Assembly: GCA_030407085.1 (NCBI GenBank)
Contig: CM059584.1
Location: 140,172,001 to 140,236,000, forward strand
From: Trichopria drosophilae
Taxonomy: Eukaryota; Arthropoda; Insecta; Hymenoptera; Diapriidae
Reading direction: 5' to 3'
DNA length: 64,000 nt
Part shown: positions 25,901-40,900 of the stretch, one piece after another
Position numbering within the stretch: position 1 is the first letter of the stretch
Layout: the number at the start of each line of letters is the position of its first letter
Position numbers and translations under genes: made by a program
Notes under the pieces: model-generated
Database searches by the model: none
Told to the model about the DNA's origin: nothing
Seen by the model: the letters and a program-made list of their open reading frames with translations, nothing else

Positions 25901-28900
25901 TTTACCAGGCTTATGACCTACCAAGAAAACCAATTTAATTTTGTTAATTTAAAAAAAAAACCTATCGTAATAATTCAATTTAATATTACCAGTGTCTTGT
26001 TTCACAACTTACAATTAGTTAATTGACTTCAAATAAGTTAATTGACGGTCAATTAACTAAGAATATTAATCAACAATTCGATAAAAGAATTCGAAAATTA
26101 AAAATTAATTAGGTTTATTTAAATAATTTTTTATTTAAATAATACGTCATTATTTACTGGAATTAGTTAAATTTACTTGAACGAAGTTAATAATTCCTTA
26201 AATTAATAATGATTTTTTTCCTAAAAAAAGACCACAATTATCATATTTTCTTGATTCAAACAAATCTTGACAATTCAAATAAATGTTTTCTTGATTAGTT
26301 TAGTCCACTTTATTAAGTAATAAGTAAATACTTTGATTTATTATGATTTCTTTCTAAAGAAAATACTTTTCAGGGTTCTATTGTAGATAAAAATGGATCG
26401 ACAAACTTTCAAAACCTTCATATACAGTTTATAATATTATTCATGAATCTTATGCAGAGAACGGAACCGATAAAACATTAAAACAATTTTCTGTTTTCTT
26501 CTGGTTATCCTTGGCCGAGTATTTCAACACTCTGCTTCTAAAGATGCCAGCAAATATTTATTCATCCCCATCACCTCATCCAGAACTAATCTCTTGAACA
26601 TCAGTAAAATATATTCACATTAAAAAAAAAAATAAAAACCACAAATGTATTTTTAATAAACTTTTTTTACGTTTCTAAAAAAAGGGAGGGGGGAAAGGAG
26701 ATCGAAATGTTCTCAAGTTGTTAAAAACAGACAATTTAGACGACTATTACTGGTAATCATCAAAACTAATTTTAAAAATTTGTAATTTAGTGTTCTTACA
26801 TAAAGAATCAGATTCCACATAGAAATACATAAAAACTTGGGAAATCGTCCAGAAGAACAGAATTCTACCGTTACATTCGACGTTCCACGTGCATCTTACT
26901 ATTTATTTTGTATAATAACACAAGTTTCGAGTTTAAAAAGAAGGCAGGGAAACGTATCTTGTGTCTTTTTCCCACGAGAATGTTTTCATTTTTATTCATA
27001 TGAAATAAGGCGAGTAATTAATTTTACTATTTTTATTAATGTTCAATATTAGTAATTAAATCCCCTCCCCCCTCTCCCATGTGAACTTAAAGTTTAACAT
27101 TTTTGTTCCCTTTATCAAATATTTCTTTTTTGGAGTGTATTAAACCCAATTTTAAAATTTTCGATAAAAATCTTTATTGAAAAACAAAATTTCGATTTTT
27201 GGCACGCAAAATGATCGCATCGAAATATGTATAAGTAAAATCTTCGTTAAGAAGTAGTCTCGACTGAGAAAGCATTTACTCCCGAGGCTGATGCTATTTT
27301 CAGAGGTTCGACCCACATCAAGAATTTATTTCATTTTCACATCCGAGGAACTCAAATTCCGTTCGCTAATCATAAGCGATCTTTTTTGTTTACATTCTTA
27401 CAACATTCTATTAAAAATTAAAAATATCGAGGTTTGTATATTTCCTATCTGATTGTTTTTTATAAATAAGTTCAAATAATCTATTTTTATTCTTTTAAAA
27501 TTTATTATAAACTGAATAGTGAATATTCATGAGTTCTTGATTAGTGGATGCAATATATTTTACTTCGTTGGATTATATTTGTTTACTTCATCAATTTGCT
27601 TACAATGGTTTAACCCGTTTCGTCCTGAAATGCCGTAAATTTGACTTCTTTTCATCAGGTGCTTTCTTAGAGAAAAAAGATCACTCAACCGTTTTGATAT
27701 AACATACCTATTGTATTTTTTCTCGAACTTCCTAAAAATCCGGTTTCAGATTGGCCATATCTGCCGCCATTTTTTTGCTATGGCGGTTTAAACATAAAAA
27801 AATTGTGAATTTTGAAAAAGTTTCTTCAAATAATCGTATTTTTTAACAGGAAACCGTGTTCAGAACAAGCTAAGTGTCTCTATCTGGTGGAGTAATTAGT
27901 TACACTAAAAGATAGGATGGTTATTAATTCACCATTCAAAATGGCGGTTCTCATTCAAAATTTTGTTGAAAAATTTCTGGACGATCTAACTCAAAAGCTA
28001 CGAGCTTTTTAAAAAAAATGTTGAGAATGAAAAGTTCTTAGAATTTATTGAGAAATATAGTGGAATTTTTTCAGATTTTTTAAATGAAATTTTGAGAAAT
28101 TTTTTTTCAAAATTGTAATTTATTTACGAAAAATTCTGAACAAAATTTAGTGCATTCTCTGATAAATTCTAAGAGTTTTTTGTTCTTGGCAATTCTTTCC
28201 AAAAGTTGATAGTTTTCGAGGAAATGAATTTCAAATATTATTGTTTAAGATTTTTCTTTCTCGAAAACTATCAACTTTTGGGAAAAAATGCATAGATTAA
28301 AAAACTCTTAGAATTCATCAGAAAATGCACTAAATTTTGTTCAGAATTTTTCGAAAAAAAATTACAATTTTGAAAAAAATTTGTCAAAAATTCATTTAAA
28401 AAATCTGAAAAAAATCCACTATGTTTCTCGGCGAATTCTAAGAATTTTTTATTCTTAGCATTTTTTTAAAACAAGCTCATAATTGTTCAGTTAGAGCGTC
28501 CAGAAATTTTTCAACAAAATGTTCACTGAGAACCGCCATTTTGAAGTCGCCATTATGAATGGTGAATTAATAACCATCCTATCTTTTATTATAACTATTT
28601 ACTCCACCAGATACAGAGATTCAGATTGATTCGAATACGGTTTCATGTTCAAAAATACGATTGTTTGAACAAATTTTTTCAAAATTCACGATTTTTTTAT
28701 GTTTAAACCGCCATAGTAAAAAAATGGCGGCAGATATGGTCGATCTGAAATCGGATTTAGAAAGTTCGAGAAAAAATACAATAGGTGTGCTTATATCAAA
28801 ACGATAGAGTGACTTTCTCCATGAGAAAGCACCTGATGAAAAGAAGTCAAAATTTAGGGCATTTCAGGACGAAACGGGTTAACAAGATCTGAATCGGCGT

Positions 28901-31900
28901 CTCGCCATATTGGATCCGCCATTTTCGATTTTAAAAATCTGATTCGTGACCAGCGGCGTTCATCCTAATTCCGGTCGAATTAACAAATTCGTCCTTCATT
29001 TTCCAATTCTTTTATCGCAATGGTAATCAAAAGTTCAGTCGCGATAATAAATCAAAATCACGGCTTTTTTTTCACTTTTTCCACATATTTAGTGGTTGAA
29101 AATTGACAATCCGTTGTATTTACTAAATTTGTTTTTATTTACCTAATTAGACCGTTATTACCTAGATTAACTCTTATATTAATTATTAAGTTAATTAATT
29201 ATCACGGTCAAGAAGAAACTTATAATTTGCCTTCTGCAAATATGTTAATGGTAATAAAAAACTTTAAAAAACCACGAGAGAAATTTTGAAATGACAAATA
29301 ATTAATGTAAACAAATTTGCAAGAAAAAATATTAAAAATTGCGAGTCTAGATTTATTTTTCAACTGTATTTTTCACTTTTTTATTTTTCAGAACTCGGCA
29401 AAATTAATCAATTCTTGTTTATATAAATATTCACGATAGTTAGTTAATATTATTAAACAACAAATAAAAAACGCACTACAATATTTTTACAGAATTTCCC
29501 TGTCGTGTACAATTAGATAATCGCGACAGTCGACATTACTGGTAGTAAAAATGTGTCCCCTAACAAACGTAAATCGCACGCCGACTGTATTTACTCTAAA
29601 AGTCACCCCTGTGTGACATACACCTGTCCCAGAGAATTTATGCGTCTGACTATTTTATACTTATTTCAGTTCAAATTTACTGTAAATTATAATTTAAAAC
29701 GAGACTAAAATTATCCACAATCGCATCACGTGAAAATACAAAAATATTACAAAGTACAGTACTTATATATTTATTTATCTTTTTATTACTCGTTAAAATT
29801 AAAAATGGTATTGACAAAACAAGAAAACAATACGAAATAAATATAAACTAGGCATTAGACATTGATAACATTGAAAATCGAAAAATTATCATCTAATTCC
29901 TAATCAGCGATCTCAAAAACAAGTTAGTTATATACTTGTCCGCCATATTGGATTTACCATTTTGAAAATCGAAAAAATAACATGAAATTCGTAATCAATA
30001 ACCTTAAAAATCCTCGAGTACTGATTTTCATGAATTTAACATCAGTTTTTGCTATTTTTGTCCAACATTTTGGATCCGCCATTTTGAATTAAGAAGCTAA
30101 GAACGCTGTAATGCAAATGTGGTTCGGATTGCAGAATTTTGCTTTAAATTACACTTATGGCTTCTAATTATTTACTTCCCTTATCGAAAGAGTATTTGTC
30201 TATTACGATTTATTTTCAAAAATAATATGGCTACCATAAAATGGCTGACTAACCTCTTAACTGCCGCCGTTGACAAAGATTTTGACCCCAAAATATTAAT
30301 TAATCTAACGAAGTCAATAATTTATACAAATTTAAAACAAGATTGTCTCTAGATAGTCTGGGGTATAAATTGCCGGTGTCCGTTTTTGAAATTATTGTTT
30401 AAAATAGAAGATTTAAAATATTTAAAACTACAGTTTTGACGAATTTTTCAAAATCTCGGCGTTAACAAATTTTAAACATGTTAAACCAACTGCTTTATAT
30501 GTTTCCCACCGTTTTTAATATTTTTAATTTGGTATTTTCGATGTTATTGGTTAAGATTCAATGTTCCGATTATTCAAGATGGCGGAACCAACATGGATGT
30601 TAAAAATACAAGTTAATTGATTTGTATTATATTCGATGGCGAATATCGCTAATAACGAATCCGAGATCCAAATACATACAATTCAAAATGAAGGTTCTAA
30701 TTCAGCATAATGGAATTCAAAATGGCGTCCTATATCTACATTTTTCTAACGCATTTGTCACGCTTTTGTTCTAGCAATTTCAACAAGAGTTTTCGTACTT
30801 TTAAATCTTAAATAAAAAATTAGCTAAGTAAAACATGTCTTATTTTTAAGTCTCTGATCAAAATCGCCATGAAAGAATTGTAAATTCAAAATGGCGAGTT
30901 CAATATGGCGGACTAATTCGCGAAAAAAACACGGATCTGAACGAAACTCGGCACTGAGGATTTTTTGAGGTCGTTGATTGCGAATCAGGTATCGGTTTTC
31001 CAAAATTCAAAATGGTGGATCCAATATGGCGGAACACATTTTCAATAAATGCCGGTATTAGAATGAAAATCGGTACTAAGGGGTATTCGAGGCCGCTGAT
31101 TACGAATCAAATGTCAGATGTCCAAAATTCAAAATGGCGGAGCACATTTTCAATAAATGCCGGTATTAGAATGAAAATCGGTACTAAGGGGTATTAGAGG
31201 TCGCTGATTACGAATCTGATGTCCGATTTCCAAAATTCAAAATGGCGAATCCAATATGGCGGAGCACATTTTCAATAATTGCCGGTATTAGAATGAAAAT
31301 CAGTACTAAGGGGTATTCGAGGCCGCTGATTACGAATCAAATGTCAGATGTCCAAAATTCAAAATGGCGGAGCACATTTTCAATAAATGCCGGTATTAGA
31401 ATGAAAATCGGTACTAAGGGGTATTAGAGGTCGCTGATTACGAATCTGATGTCCGATTTCCAAAATTCAAAATGGCGAATCCAATATGGCGGAGCACATT
31501 TTCAATAATTGCCGGTATTAGAATGAAAATCAGTACTAAGGGGTATTCGAGGTCGCTGATTACGAATCAGACGTCGGATTTCCAAAATTCAAAATGGTGG
31601 ATCCAATATGGCGGACCACATTTTTAACAAAGGCCGTGATGCTGATGAAAACAGGTTCTAAAGGGTTATTGATCGACAAAATGTTCTTTTTTGAAGTCAA
31701 TTAGTTAATTTGTCAATGTATTGTCAGAAAACGGGGTATTGGATGGTGCATCTGCAATATTCAGTCCGCAAATTACTTCGAAGACTGTAATCTTCCTAAA
31801 CACTCGAAATATTCAATTTGCGTCAATTTTATCTTAATTCGATAACATAATTGCCGTATCTCTCAAGGGCACATTCTTAGACATAATCACTGGTTCATTA

Positions 31901-34900
31901 TTAAAATTCCACAATGTAAATTGCAATAAAATACTTCTGTTAGTGTCAACCTGCTATTTTTTTCACGATTAAAAAAATCAAAATTTCCAGTCCCGTTGGC
32001 CGTTTATACATCAAGATGCCATTCCATCTCGGATTGAAAAACAGTCCCGAGAGTGCATTCGTTTGCAAGCATGCGCTTCATGCACCAGCGTGCGGATTGG
32101 TGCATGCATGATCGGTATCTTGGTTCAAGATTGCCGGTTAAATTCCTTCTAGCTGCTGACGATAAGGGGAAAGGAACGCGTTTCAAGACTGAACATTTGG
32201 GCCGATTTCCCTCAGCAGGGGGACTTTTTATCGTCTAACGGCCAATTCGCATGCGTGGGACATTTTTGTATTCGCGAATGCGTCATTTCGAGTGCGTTTG
32301 CTGCATATGCATCAGGGTCAAGTGCGAAAACGCCTGTGGTTAGTGCATGCGAATAGTTACGACGCAATCTTTGCGCATCGGACTTTAAGCCGTTCTAACT
32401 TTCGCACGCGACAATGCACGCGATTTGCGTGTTTGTAAATGCAGTCACTAATTATATGGTTCTTAATTATTTTGGTTTAACGCTAATTGTTGTGTCGATA
32501 TAGCATTGTTAAACTGCCATTAACCCATTAAGTCCCAAGAAGGTTTAAAAAACAGTTTTTTAAAAAAAATTTGTATATTAAGTTTGAGTTCAGGAAACTT
32601 TGTAAAAAAGTAAGAAAATCTTTTGGAAAATATCCAACCCTACTATTTTTGGATACGCTCTACATGATAGAATGGTTTAAAATTTTCAAAACTTTCATTT
32701 TCAATTGTTGATTAACAATTAAAACAAAAAAATATGATTTTTTGTTAGAAAAAATTTGTATTTAATACAAAAATTTGAGTTGGAAGGAAATTTTTTTATT
32801 GACGCAAATATGCACAAAATTGCCCAAAACAAACAACTTTTCAACCAACTTTGGTTTTCTATCGTACGATTTTTTTTAACAAAATGGCGGCCAAAAACGA
32901 AAGCTAAAACATCCAATTTTCATTTTAGTACTTGTTTTGACGTTTTTTTCATTGGAATCGTGTAAATTATTCAATTATTTCAGTAAAAATATACTTAAAT
33001 ATAATATTATTTCTAATAATAACTATAAAAAAGATATGAAAAATAATATTTTTACGGTTTTAAAAAATAAAAAAAAAGAAGACGCTTGAATTCATCGACC
33101 TACACGGGGTAAGAGTCGATCATCGTTGTTCCAGAAAAAAATAACGGTTAAAAGATGAAAATTGAAAAATGATTAGATTTACTTGATTCACTAAGATTTG
33201 TTCTGAAAATATCAAAATGCCGACCAATGTTTCAAAAATCAACGATTTTCAGATTATTACATTAGTTCTTGTTCAAATAATGACGAGTAACCGTAAAAAA
33301 CGACTACTTTTTATAGTTATTTTAAAAAAATATATTATATTTAAGTACATTTTTACTGAAATAATTGAATAATTTACACGATTCCAATGAAAAAAACGTC
33401 AAAAACTGTAGTGAAATTACAGTTGGATGTTTTAGCTTTCGTTTTTTGGCAGCCATTTTGTTAAAAAAAAATCGTACGAGAAAAAACCAAAGTTGGTTGA
33501 AAAGTTTATATGTTTTGTGCAATTTTGTGCATATTTGCGTCAGTAAAAAAAAATTGTCTTCCCACTCAAATTTTTGATTAAATAAAAATTGTTTATATAT
33601 TAAACATTCTTTTGTTTAAATTGTTAATCAGCAATTGAAAATCACAGTTTCAAATTTTTAAACCATTCTATCGTGTAGAGCGTACCCGAAAATAGTAGGG
33701 TTGGATATTTTCCAAAAAATGTTCTTACTTTTGCACAAAGTTTCCTGAGCTCAAACGTAAGATACAAATTTTGCCTTCTTGGGACTTAATGGGTTAAAGT
33801 AACGATTACATTCTTTTTTTTGTCATTTTGACTCTAAAAATGTTTGAAATGTGATATAAATATTCAGATATTATTATTTTAAGCAGAAGGAAGATTCAGT
33901 AAGTTCAATCAAATATTTCAGCCAAATTAATAAATAATAAATAATAAATAAAAAATCGAAGTGCATAGAATACATTACTCCCTCCCTTAAGTTATGTTGG
34001 GCATAATTCCCTCCCTTCCAATGTATTTTTCTTTCCCGTGACCTTGTATGCATGTTGAAGAGAGGGCGTATGACGAAATGAGGAGGAAAATATAACTTTA
34101 CGAGAAAGAAACAAAAATAAAGAGTGGGGGTGCTTGTCCCGAGTTCACAACATAGGAGGGAGGGGAGAGGGTTGTAATCAGTTATATTAACTTGATCAAA
34201 CGATTTAGTAAAGCGAAAACAATCAGATCACAACTAAAATATTAAAGACAATGTTGGCAATTGTATATTTTATCAAATTAAACTGAAAACAAAAAGTTTC
34301 TTATGTATACAGTAGAGTCTCGGTAAAACGTTAAGTTGCATCGTATTTGCTCAGTTTCGTCTCGTTATATACAGTGGCCCTCCCCTTATTCTAACTTTTC
34401 GAGTCAAGGAAGATGGCGGCCTCTTCCCTTACTTTACCGTTTCCCCTCATCCTCACCACTAGCAGTATGAGAGAATAAAAACAGAGAGGAGATATAGTGG
34501 CGCCTTTCTTCACCTGTATGCGCAAGCGCAAACAGCAGTCCGCACTCTTTTGAACACTTTCAAATGGCGAATGGTGGGGGAACTCACGAGGGGAAGAAGT
34601 TAAGATAAGGGACGAAAGAAAGTTAAAATAAAGGACGCAGTTAAAATAAGGGGAGGGCCACTGTATACCTGTCGTCGCTCTCTTTTTCCCCCACCTTGCG
34701 AGCTGGGGCCTCACGAAGGTCCTGCTATGACGTCATGAACATAACGCGAGTGAAGGGAGTGGGAGAAGCGACGCGACGCTCCCCTTCTTTTGGTAAATAC
34801 AACGAGAAGGGAGGGAAGGCGATGAACCGAGGTGGGCTCTACTGTATCATTTTGGGTTTTTACGACTTTTTGTTTTAATATTTTGTTTGTTTGTTGTAAG

Positions 34901-37900
34901 AATAACACAATTGTTAAACTGTGAGGTTGTACGTCAAGAAATATTGTTTTGGCAACAGTTACGAAATTAATTGTACACCAACTGTTAACAAAATATTGTT
35001 TGCCCAATCATTTTTCAAGCTTCGTTTCTGACTGTGTTTTTGTTTTTGCCACAGCGTGTTTAGCATTATTGTATTAATTTTTATCACTAATAAACCGAGA
35101 AAATAAACAAGTAATTAATCATTAAGTGTTCTACTATATAATCTAGGATTAGAAACTTCAAAACAAAATTAAAACTTCATATTTTTTTATTGCATTCATA
35201 AACGACATGTCATCTATCGATAAACTTACGAGAATGCACGATTCGCAAAACTGTTATCTGTATAGTCATAAAATTTGACGTTTGTGTCAGATAACATTTT
35301 TCTAGAGCTGCTCGTAAACGTAAGAACCGATAAATACAGGTGGACGATATGTCAAATCAAATCGCAAAAAAATGCATTTTCCACAAATTCAAAATCTATT
35401 GAATTAATGTCGTAGAATTGGCTAATTCAAAATTTGTTAAAAATAAATTTTAACTCGTTTCAGGAGCTATTAATTATTTTATGACTTTGGAATAATGGTT
35501 AAAGAATCGTAAAAAGTTAAGTATTTGCCGATAAAATAAAATTCCCTAACCGTTTTACACAAAGAGGAAGTTGTAAGCTGGTTTCTTGTCTCGACGAAGA
35601 CTTAAAACTTTCAATGGAACCGCAACCCAAGGATTTCCCCTCGTATTCTCAACGAGCCATCAATGAATCCGAACGTAAATAACGACTCTTGTCGAAGCCC
35701 TGCAATTTTCGAAATTTACTATACGTAAATAATTGCAATCATACTATGAATTAAAAGGTCGTAAATCAGTGTACTTATATTTGATCGTCAAGTATTTTGT
35801 TTTAAATTTTCCTGTTGATCTAAGTTTTATTCATAAATAGTCAATACGTTTAAAAAAAAGGGTAAATAAAAATAAAGTTTTGAAAAATTGAAAAATTAGT
35901 GACAATTTCTGTTTGTTGTTTGTTTATAATATTTATTTATATCGTTTGTGTTTGAGGAAATAGTTGTAATTAACTTTTAATTCGACGAATTAATGATCGT
36001 AAACGTGACGATGACAAATAACTATAAAAAAAGTTAATTGGTGTGTAATGTCCAAATATATTTACTAACATAAGAAGAGAAATCTATTTAAATACATTTT
36101 AATAGTTCGAGATTTATATTTAGAATAAGAAAATACATAAGGTCAGAAAATAAGATTTTGTCTTCATATTTTGAAATACTAAATTGTCAAAGCGTTTAGT
36201 ACTTTTATTAACATTTTACAAAATAATTTTTAATTTTAAATTTTATTGTAGCAATATAAATTAAAATTCGAATTAATCAGTTTTTAGGAAAAATATATGA
36301 ATTTATTAGTACTTTCGAAGAAAGTTTTGAATTTTAGTAAGAAAAATCGAGAAAAATAGAAAATAAATTATTCTAATATGTTACTAGAATATTGTGCGCA
36401 GAAATGTTGAGCTCTAATTTTATATTAAAATAAACCATTTTTCGATGTTTTTTTTTTAATTTTACAGGGTGTTGTAAATGTAAATTACAGTTTTTATGTT
36501 ACGATTATTCATTTACTGATTAAATATTAGGTTGACTTATCCAGTCCTGTGCGATTCTTTGGACGAGTACAATATCTTCTAAAGACAGTAGTACGCGACA
36601 GACCCGGGTTCAATCCCGCGCCGTCACGTTTTCTTTTGCGAGGTGTGTTAAATAATATAAAAGTAGCTTACGATAATTAATTTTACAAATACAAATTACA
36701 ATTACAAATTATAAATACGTTAAATTATTTTAAAATAAATAAAATTATAATAATTCTACGAATTTCTGTTTTTTTTTAATCAGCCGGTAAAATTCCAATT
36801 GGGAATATTCTATATATTTTCTGGCAAAATATTTTTTCAGCGAATGTAATATACTGGAGATATTCTGAGAATATTTTGATGTTACCACCAGGACCAATGC
36901 AATGTAATGAAAAAAAAATTTAAAAGAGGACCATTAAGGGGGTTCTAAAGTTCTCCGCCGATTATGTAGGAATTTTCACTAAAAATCAAAAATAAAAAAT
37001 GACTGATGCAATTTTTCAAAATTCGAACACTGTAAAATCAATTCTAATTACAGTAAAACCCCTCTTACTTGAACACCCCGTCTATTTGAACAAAATAACC
37101 TCGTTTATTTGAACGATTTCTACTTCCCCTTACCCCCACTACTCGCTCTTTCGCGGCTACAAATTCCAATGCGCGTGCGCTACTCACGCCAGACGGGTAT
37201 ATTGCGCGAGAAGTGGGGACAACTGTAAGCGTTCAAATAAACGGGGTCGGAGGGGAAATGCCGACTCGACCCTGTTCAAGTAAGAGGGGGTTTACTATAG
37301 ACGGTATCCTAGAAAATGCCAAACAATTAATTGAGATCTGTCAGAGAATTTTCGGAAATAAGTGATTTTTATTTATTTTCGAAAATTCTCAGTCAGTTCT
37401 CAATTAATGTCTACGGTACTTTCTAGAAACCCGTCTATAGTACAGTAGTACTTCCCTTATTCTAATTTCTCTTATTCTAACGTCTTCCCTTATTCTAATT
37501 TTCTCTCTTCTCCTATTCTAATATTTCCCCTCGCGCGTTCTCCCCACTGACGTGTATTGACGTGTGGATTTTCTAAATACAGTGGTCCTTCCCTTATTCT
37601 AATTTCCCTTATTCTAATTTTTTCTTTTCTCCTATTCTAACATTTCCCCTCACGCATTCTCCCCACTGACATGTGTTGACGTGTGGATTTTCTAAATAAA
37701 AATAACGGCGCATGCGCAACAAAGGAAAAAGAGACAATAGTGAGACAGCAAATTTTAGTAGTGGGGGAGAAGAGAAAATTAGAATAAGGGAAGAAGGCCG
37801 TCATCTTGCCTGACTGGACAAATTAGAATAAGGGAAGGACTACTGTAATTAGAATTACCTTTAAAAAGACCAAATTTTGAAACTTTTATTCAGTCGTCTT

Positions 37901-40900
37901 TAATTTATTATTATTTTTTAAATTTACCTATTTGGTGAAACTTTTTTTATACACCCATATCGAAATTTCTATGAACTAGTTATTTTTAATTTATCTGCTT
38001 GACATTTGCTTCCGTTACATTTTCATTAAATTTCACGAACTTTATTAGCAGTGTCGGTAAAGAAAATTATTATACAAACGACCAAGCATAAAACACTTGA
38101 TTAAAAAAAGTACATTTACACACTAGGTAAATAATATACTCTCAATTCAATGAAATAAATAAAAATAGTCCTATTTGTTTTTAACAACCCTCTTTATAAA
38201 AAAATTACATTATTCACAACGTCGGGATATAAACATTTATTTTCCGCCCGTTTGTTGATAAATAGTGTTGATAAACAACATGACTAGGGTGTAAAGTTTC
38301 ATTTTATCCACGATCATAAAAAGGAACAATACATACGTGCTTTCCCTTTACACCCACGTTATCTTATTATGTATTTCTATTTGGTTGTGTAAAAAGTGTT
38401 AATACCACTGTAAAAGCGGAAAGTTCAACTTTACTCACGACTTTCTACAATAGTTTCAGTATATTTACCCACTCGGTTCCTTGCTCCCCACCCATCTCCT
38501 TACATTTACCAAAAGAAGGGGAGTGCTACCCCACTCCTCTCCGTCGCGTTATGTTCGTGACGTCACAGCAAGCCCTTCCTAAGGCCCAGTCCGCAAGGTG
38601 GGGGAAAAAGACAGCGTCGGCTGGTAAATATAAAAAGGAACCGAGCAAATTTGCTGGGACGTAAATAGACGCAATTATACCGGTTAAAAAATAATTTTTT
38701 TTTGTAATTTTACAGGAACAAAAAGAAGCAATTCCAGGACAAACTAAATTTAAAAAATGTCATTAAATCCTCCATAATTTCGCTGACGATGTCATAATTT
38801 TGACAACATTGTCACACTCGAGAGTCCTCATATTCGTAACACATTACGACGACCAAAACACAGGTTGAAACATCTGTCAAGAAATTTAGGTGCAATGTCA
38901 GAAAGTCGTATTTTCGCAGTTTCGCGTAAAAATAGCCTTGAGCCATATCCCCCGTGAAAACGAGTCAATGTTTTCAGGTCAGACGATTCGCCGGTTGACA
39001 TCATCACCGTATACTAAACGTGACGCAATCGCTCCTATCTCTCTTACTTTGAATTTGGCTTATGTGAGACCTTCGCTCACGCATAGATCCCTAAAAAAAA
39101 AAAAAAAACAACGTCCCTCCGCTCCGACGCACATGCATCACCTCCGTGAAAGTTGAAAAACCGTTCCTGCAGGCCGTTTCTTCATTTGATATAATGAGCG
39201 TTACGAAATAAAAAATACAAACGATCCTTTGACGTCAGCTAGAAATTTCGGCAAATATTTCAAGATAATTCTTGCAAAATTTTGAAACTCTTTCATTAAC
39301 GCCGGTGATGTAATACGGTGGTCAATTTGAATCGTACCGTCAAAACTTTCGAAAGAACCGAAACATTTTTTAATTTTAAATGCGAATTATGTTCATAATT
39401 AAAATTAAAAAAAAATTCAAAACAAATTCTGTACAAATTGCCTTGTAATCAACATGGAATATACAATTATGGTCTTCAAATGCAGTTGACCGGAAATCGA
39501 AAATACCACGGTTCAAGTCCCATTGAATCCCATTTTTTTTTTAATTAAAAAAATCTAAAAAAATATCTAAATTTCTAATCATATTGAAATTCAATTATAT
39601 ATATTAACAACATACAAATTGTTATGAATTTTCAAAAATCTTAAGAATATATGTCTCAAAAATTGTTTTGAAAATTGCAATTACAGTATATTAATTCGTA
39701 AGTGCAAATTCCATCTTGATCCCAAAGTAATTTGTTTTGAATTTTTTTTTTTCGAAATACATTTAGCTTAAACTGTATTTTAATTATAAACATAATTCGC
39801 ATTTAAAATTAAAAAATGTTTCGGTTCTTTCGAAAGTTTTGAAGGTACAATTTAAATTCTTTTTTGAAAATAACATTTTGTAAATTTTAACCAAAGTCCT
39901 TTGATGCTAACTATACAAAATATTTCAATTTTTCTAGTCTGTTACGTTTTGAAATGGCTTATATCACAAAATACTGAAAGTGCTAATAAATGTTTGACAC
40001 CTACACCTTGAATTTACGATGTCCTGATAAAGTTCAGGAATGAGTTGAGTCAGCGTGTGAATCATTACGTCACGGCTGTTTCCCGGTGCATTGTACACAT
40101 ACACCCACATAAATGAAGTTTCTCCGCATGTTATTAGAGACTTATATGTTCATACTACGTAATGGTAATTTCGTCGAAAGTAAAGATAGGGGTGTATTAG
40201 CTTTATGTATAATAGTGAAACAGTATCGATTGTATTTTCAAATCTACCAATAATAAACGCAATAGAATAACTAATTGACAAATAAAGTAACTTAAATGAT
40301 ATCATTTTCCATTTATACATATTTTTATTATCAAATACTTGGAATCGTTAATAAGAAACAATTGTTTACTTTAAATTTATTAGTGAATTATTGCAGTGTT
40401 TCAAAATATATATTAATTTTCAATAAAACAATTTATCTCTTCTTGACTGTTTAAATCTACCGTCGTTGACCAGTTGTTAATTCTAAAGATAAAGAGCTTG
40501 TCCCCTTAATTCGTACTAATCACAATATTATCATTTTCGAACCATTCATGCAGATATGTTGTACCCTTTTCTCAACACTTATCTTATCTAATAAATTCTA
40601 GTAAAGGACGTATCGTGCTTCAGAAAATATATTTTTGTTCATTCTACAACAGGAACACACTTGAAGAGTCGTTACAAAATATATGTATATATATTTTTAA
40701 CATAATTCACTAAATTAAACGTCCATTTGAATATACACTATGAAAAGCAAAAGTAAAATTACATTTTCGAGTTTTTACAGTTTTGTTGAAATTTCCTATT
40801 ATTTTCGAAGTAAAATTACAATTTTCTTGTAAATATCGTCTGAGAATATAAGGAAATTTACCATAAACATGTAAAATTTACTATGAAAGTGTAAATTTAC

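Noticed and set aside
30890..31680. Regularly spaced repeats suggesting a CRISPR array
   Set aside because: The units are adjacent 110-230-bp tandem copies with no unique spacers, in a eukaryotic intron.
32719..33577. Overlapping open frames on both strands
   Set aside because: They mirror each other because the region is a palindrome; no protein family resemblance.
36580..36630. tRNA-like B box (GGGTTCAATCCC) followed by a T-run
   Set aside because: No acceptor stem, D arm or A box could be placed upstream, and the T stem mispairs at its third position with a standard loop. At most a tRNA-derived relic.
39500..39530. Second tRNA-like B box (GGTTCAAGTCC)
   Set aside because: The T stem does not pair beyond two bases and no other arm is visible; it lies inside a foldback.
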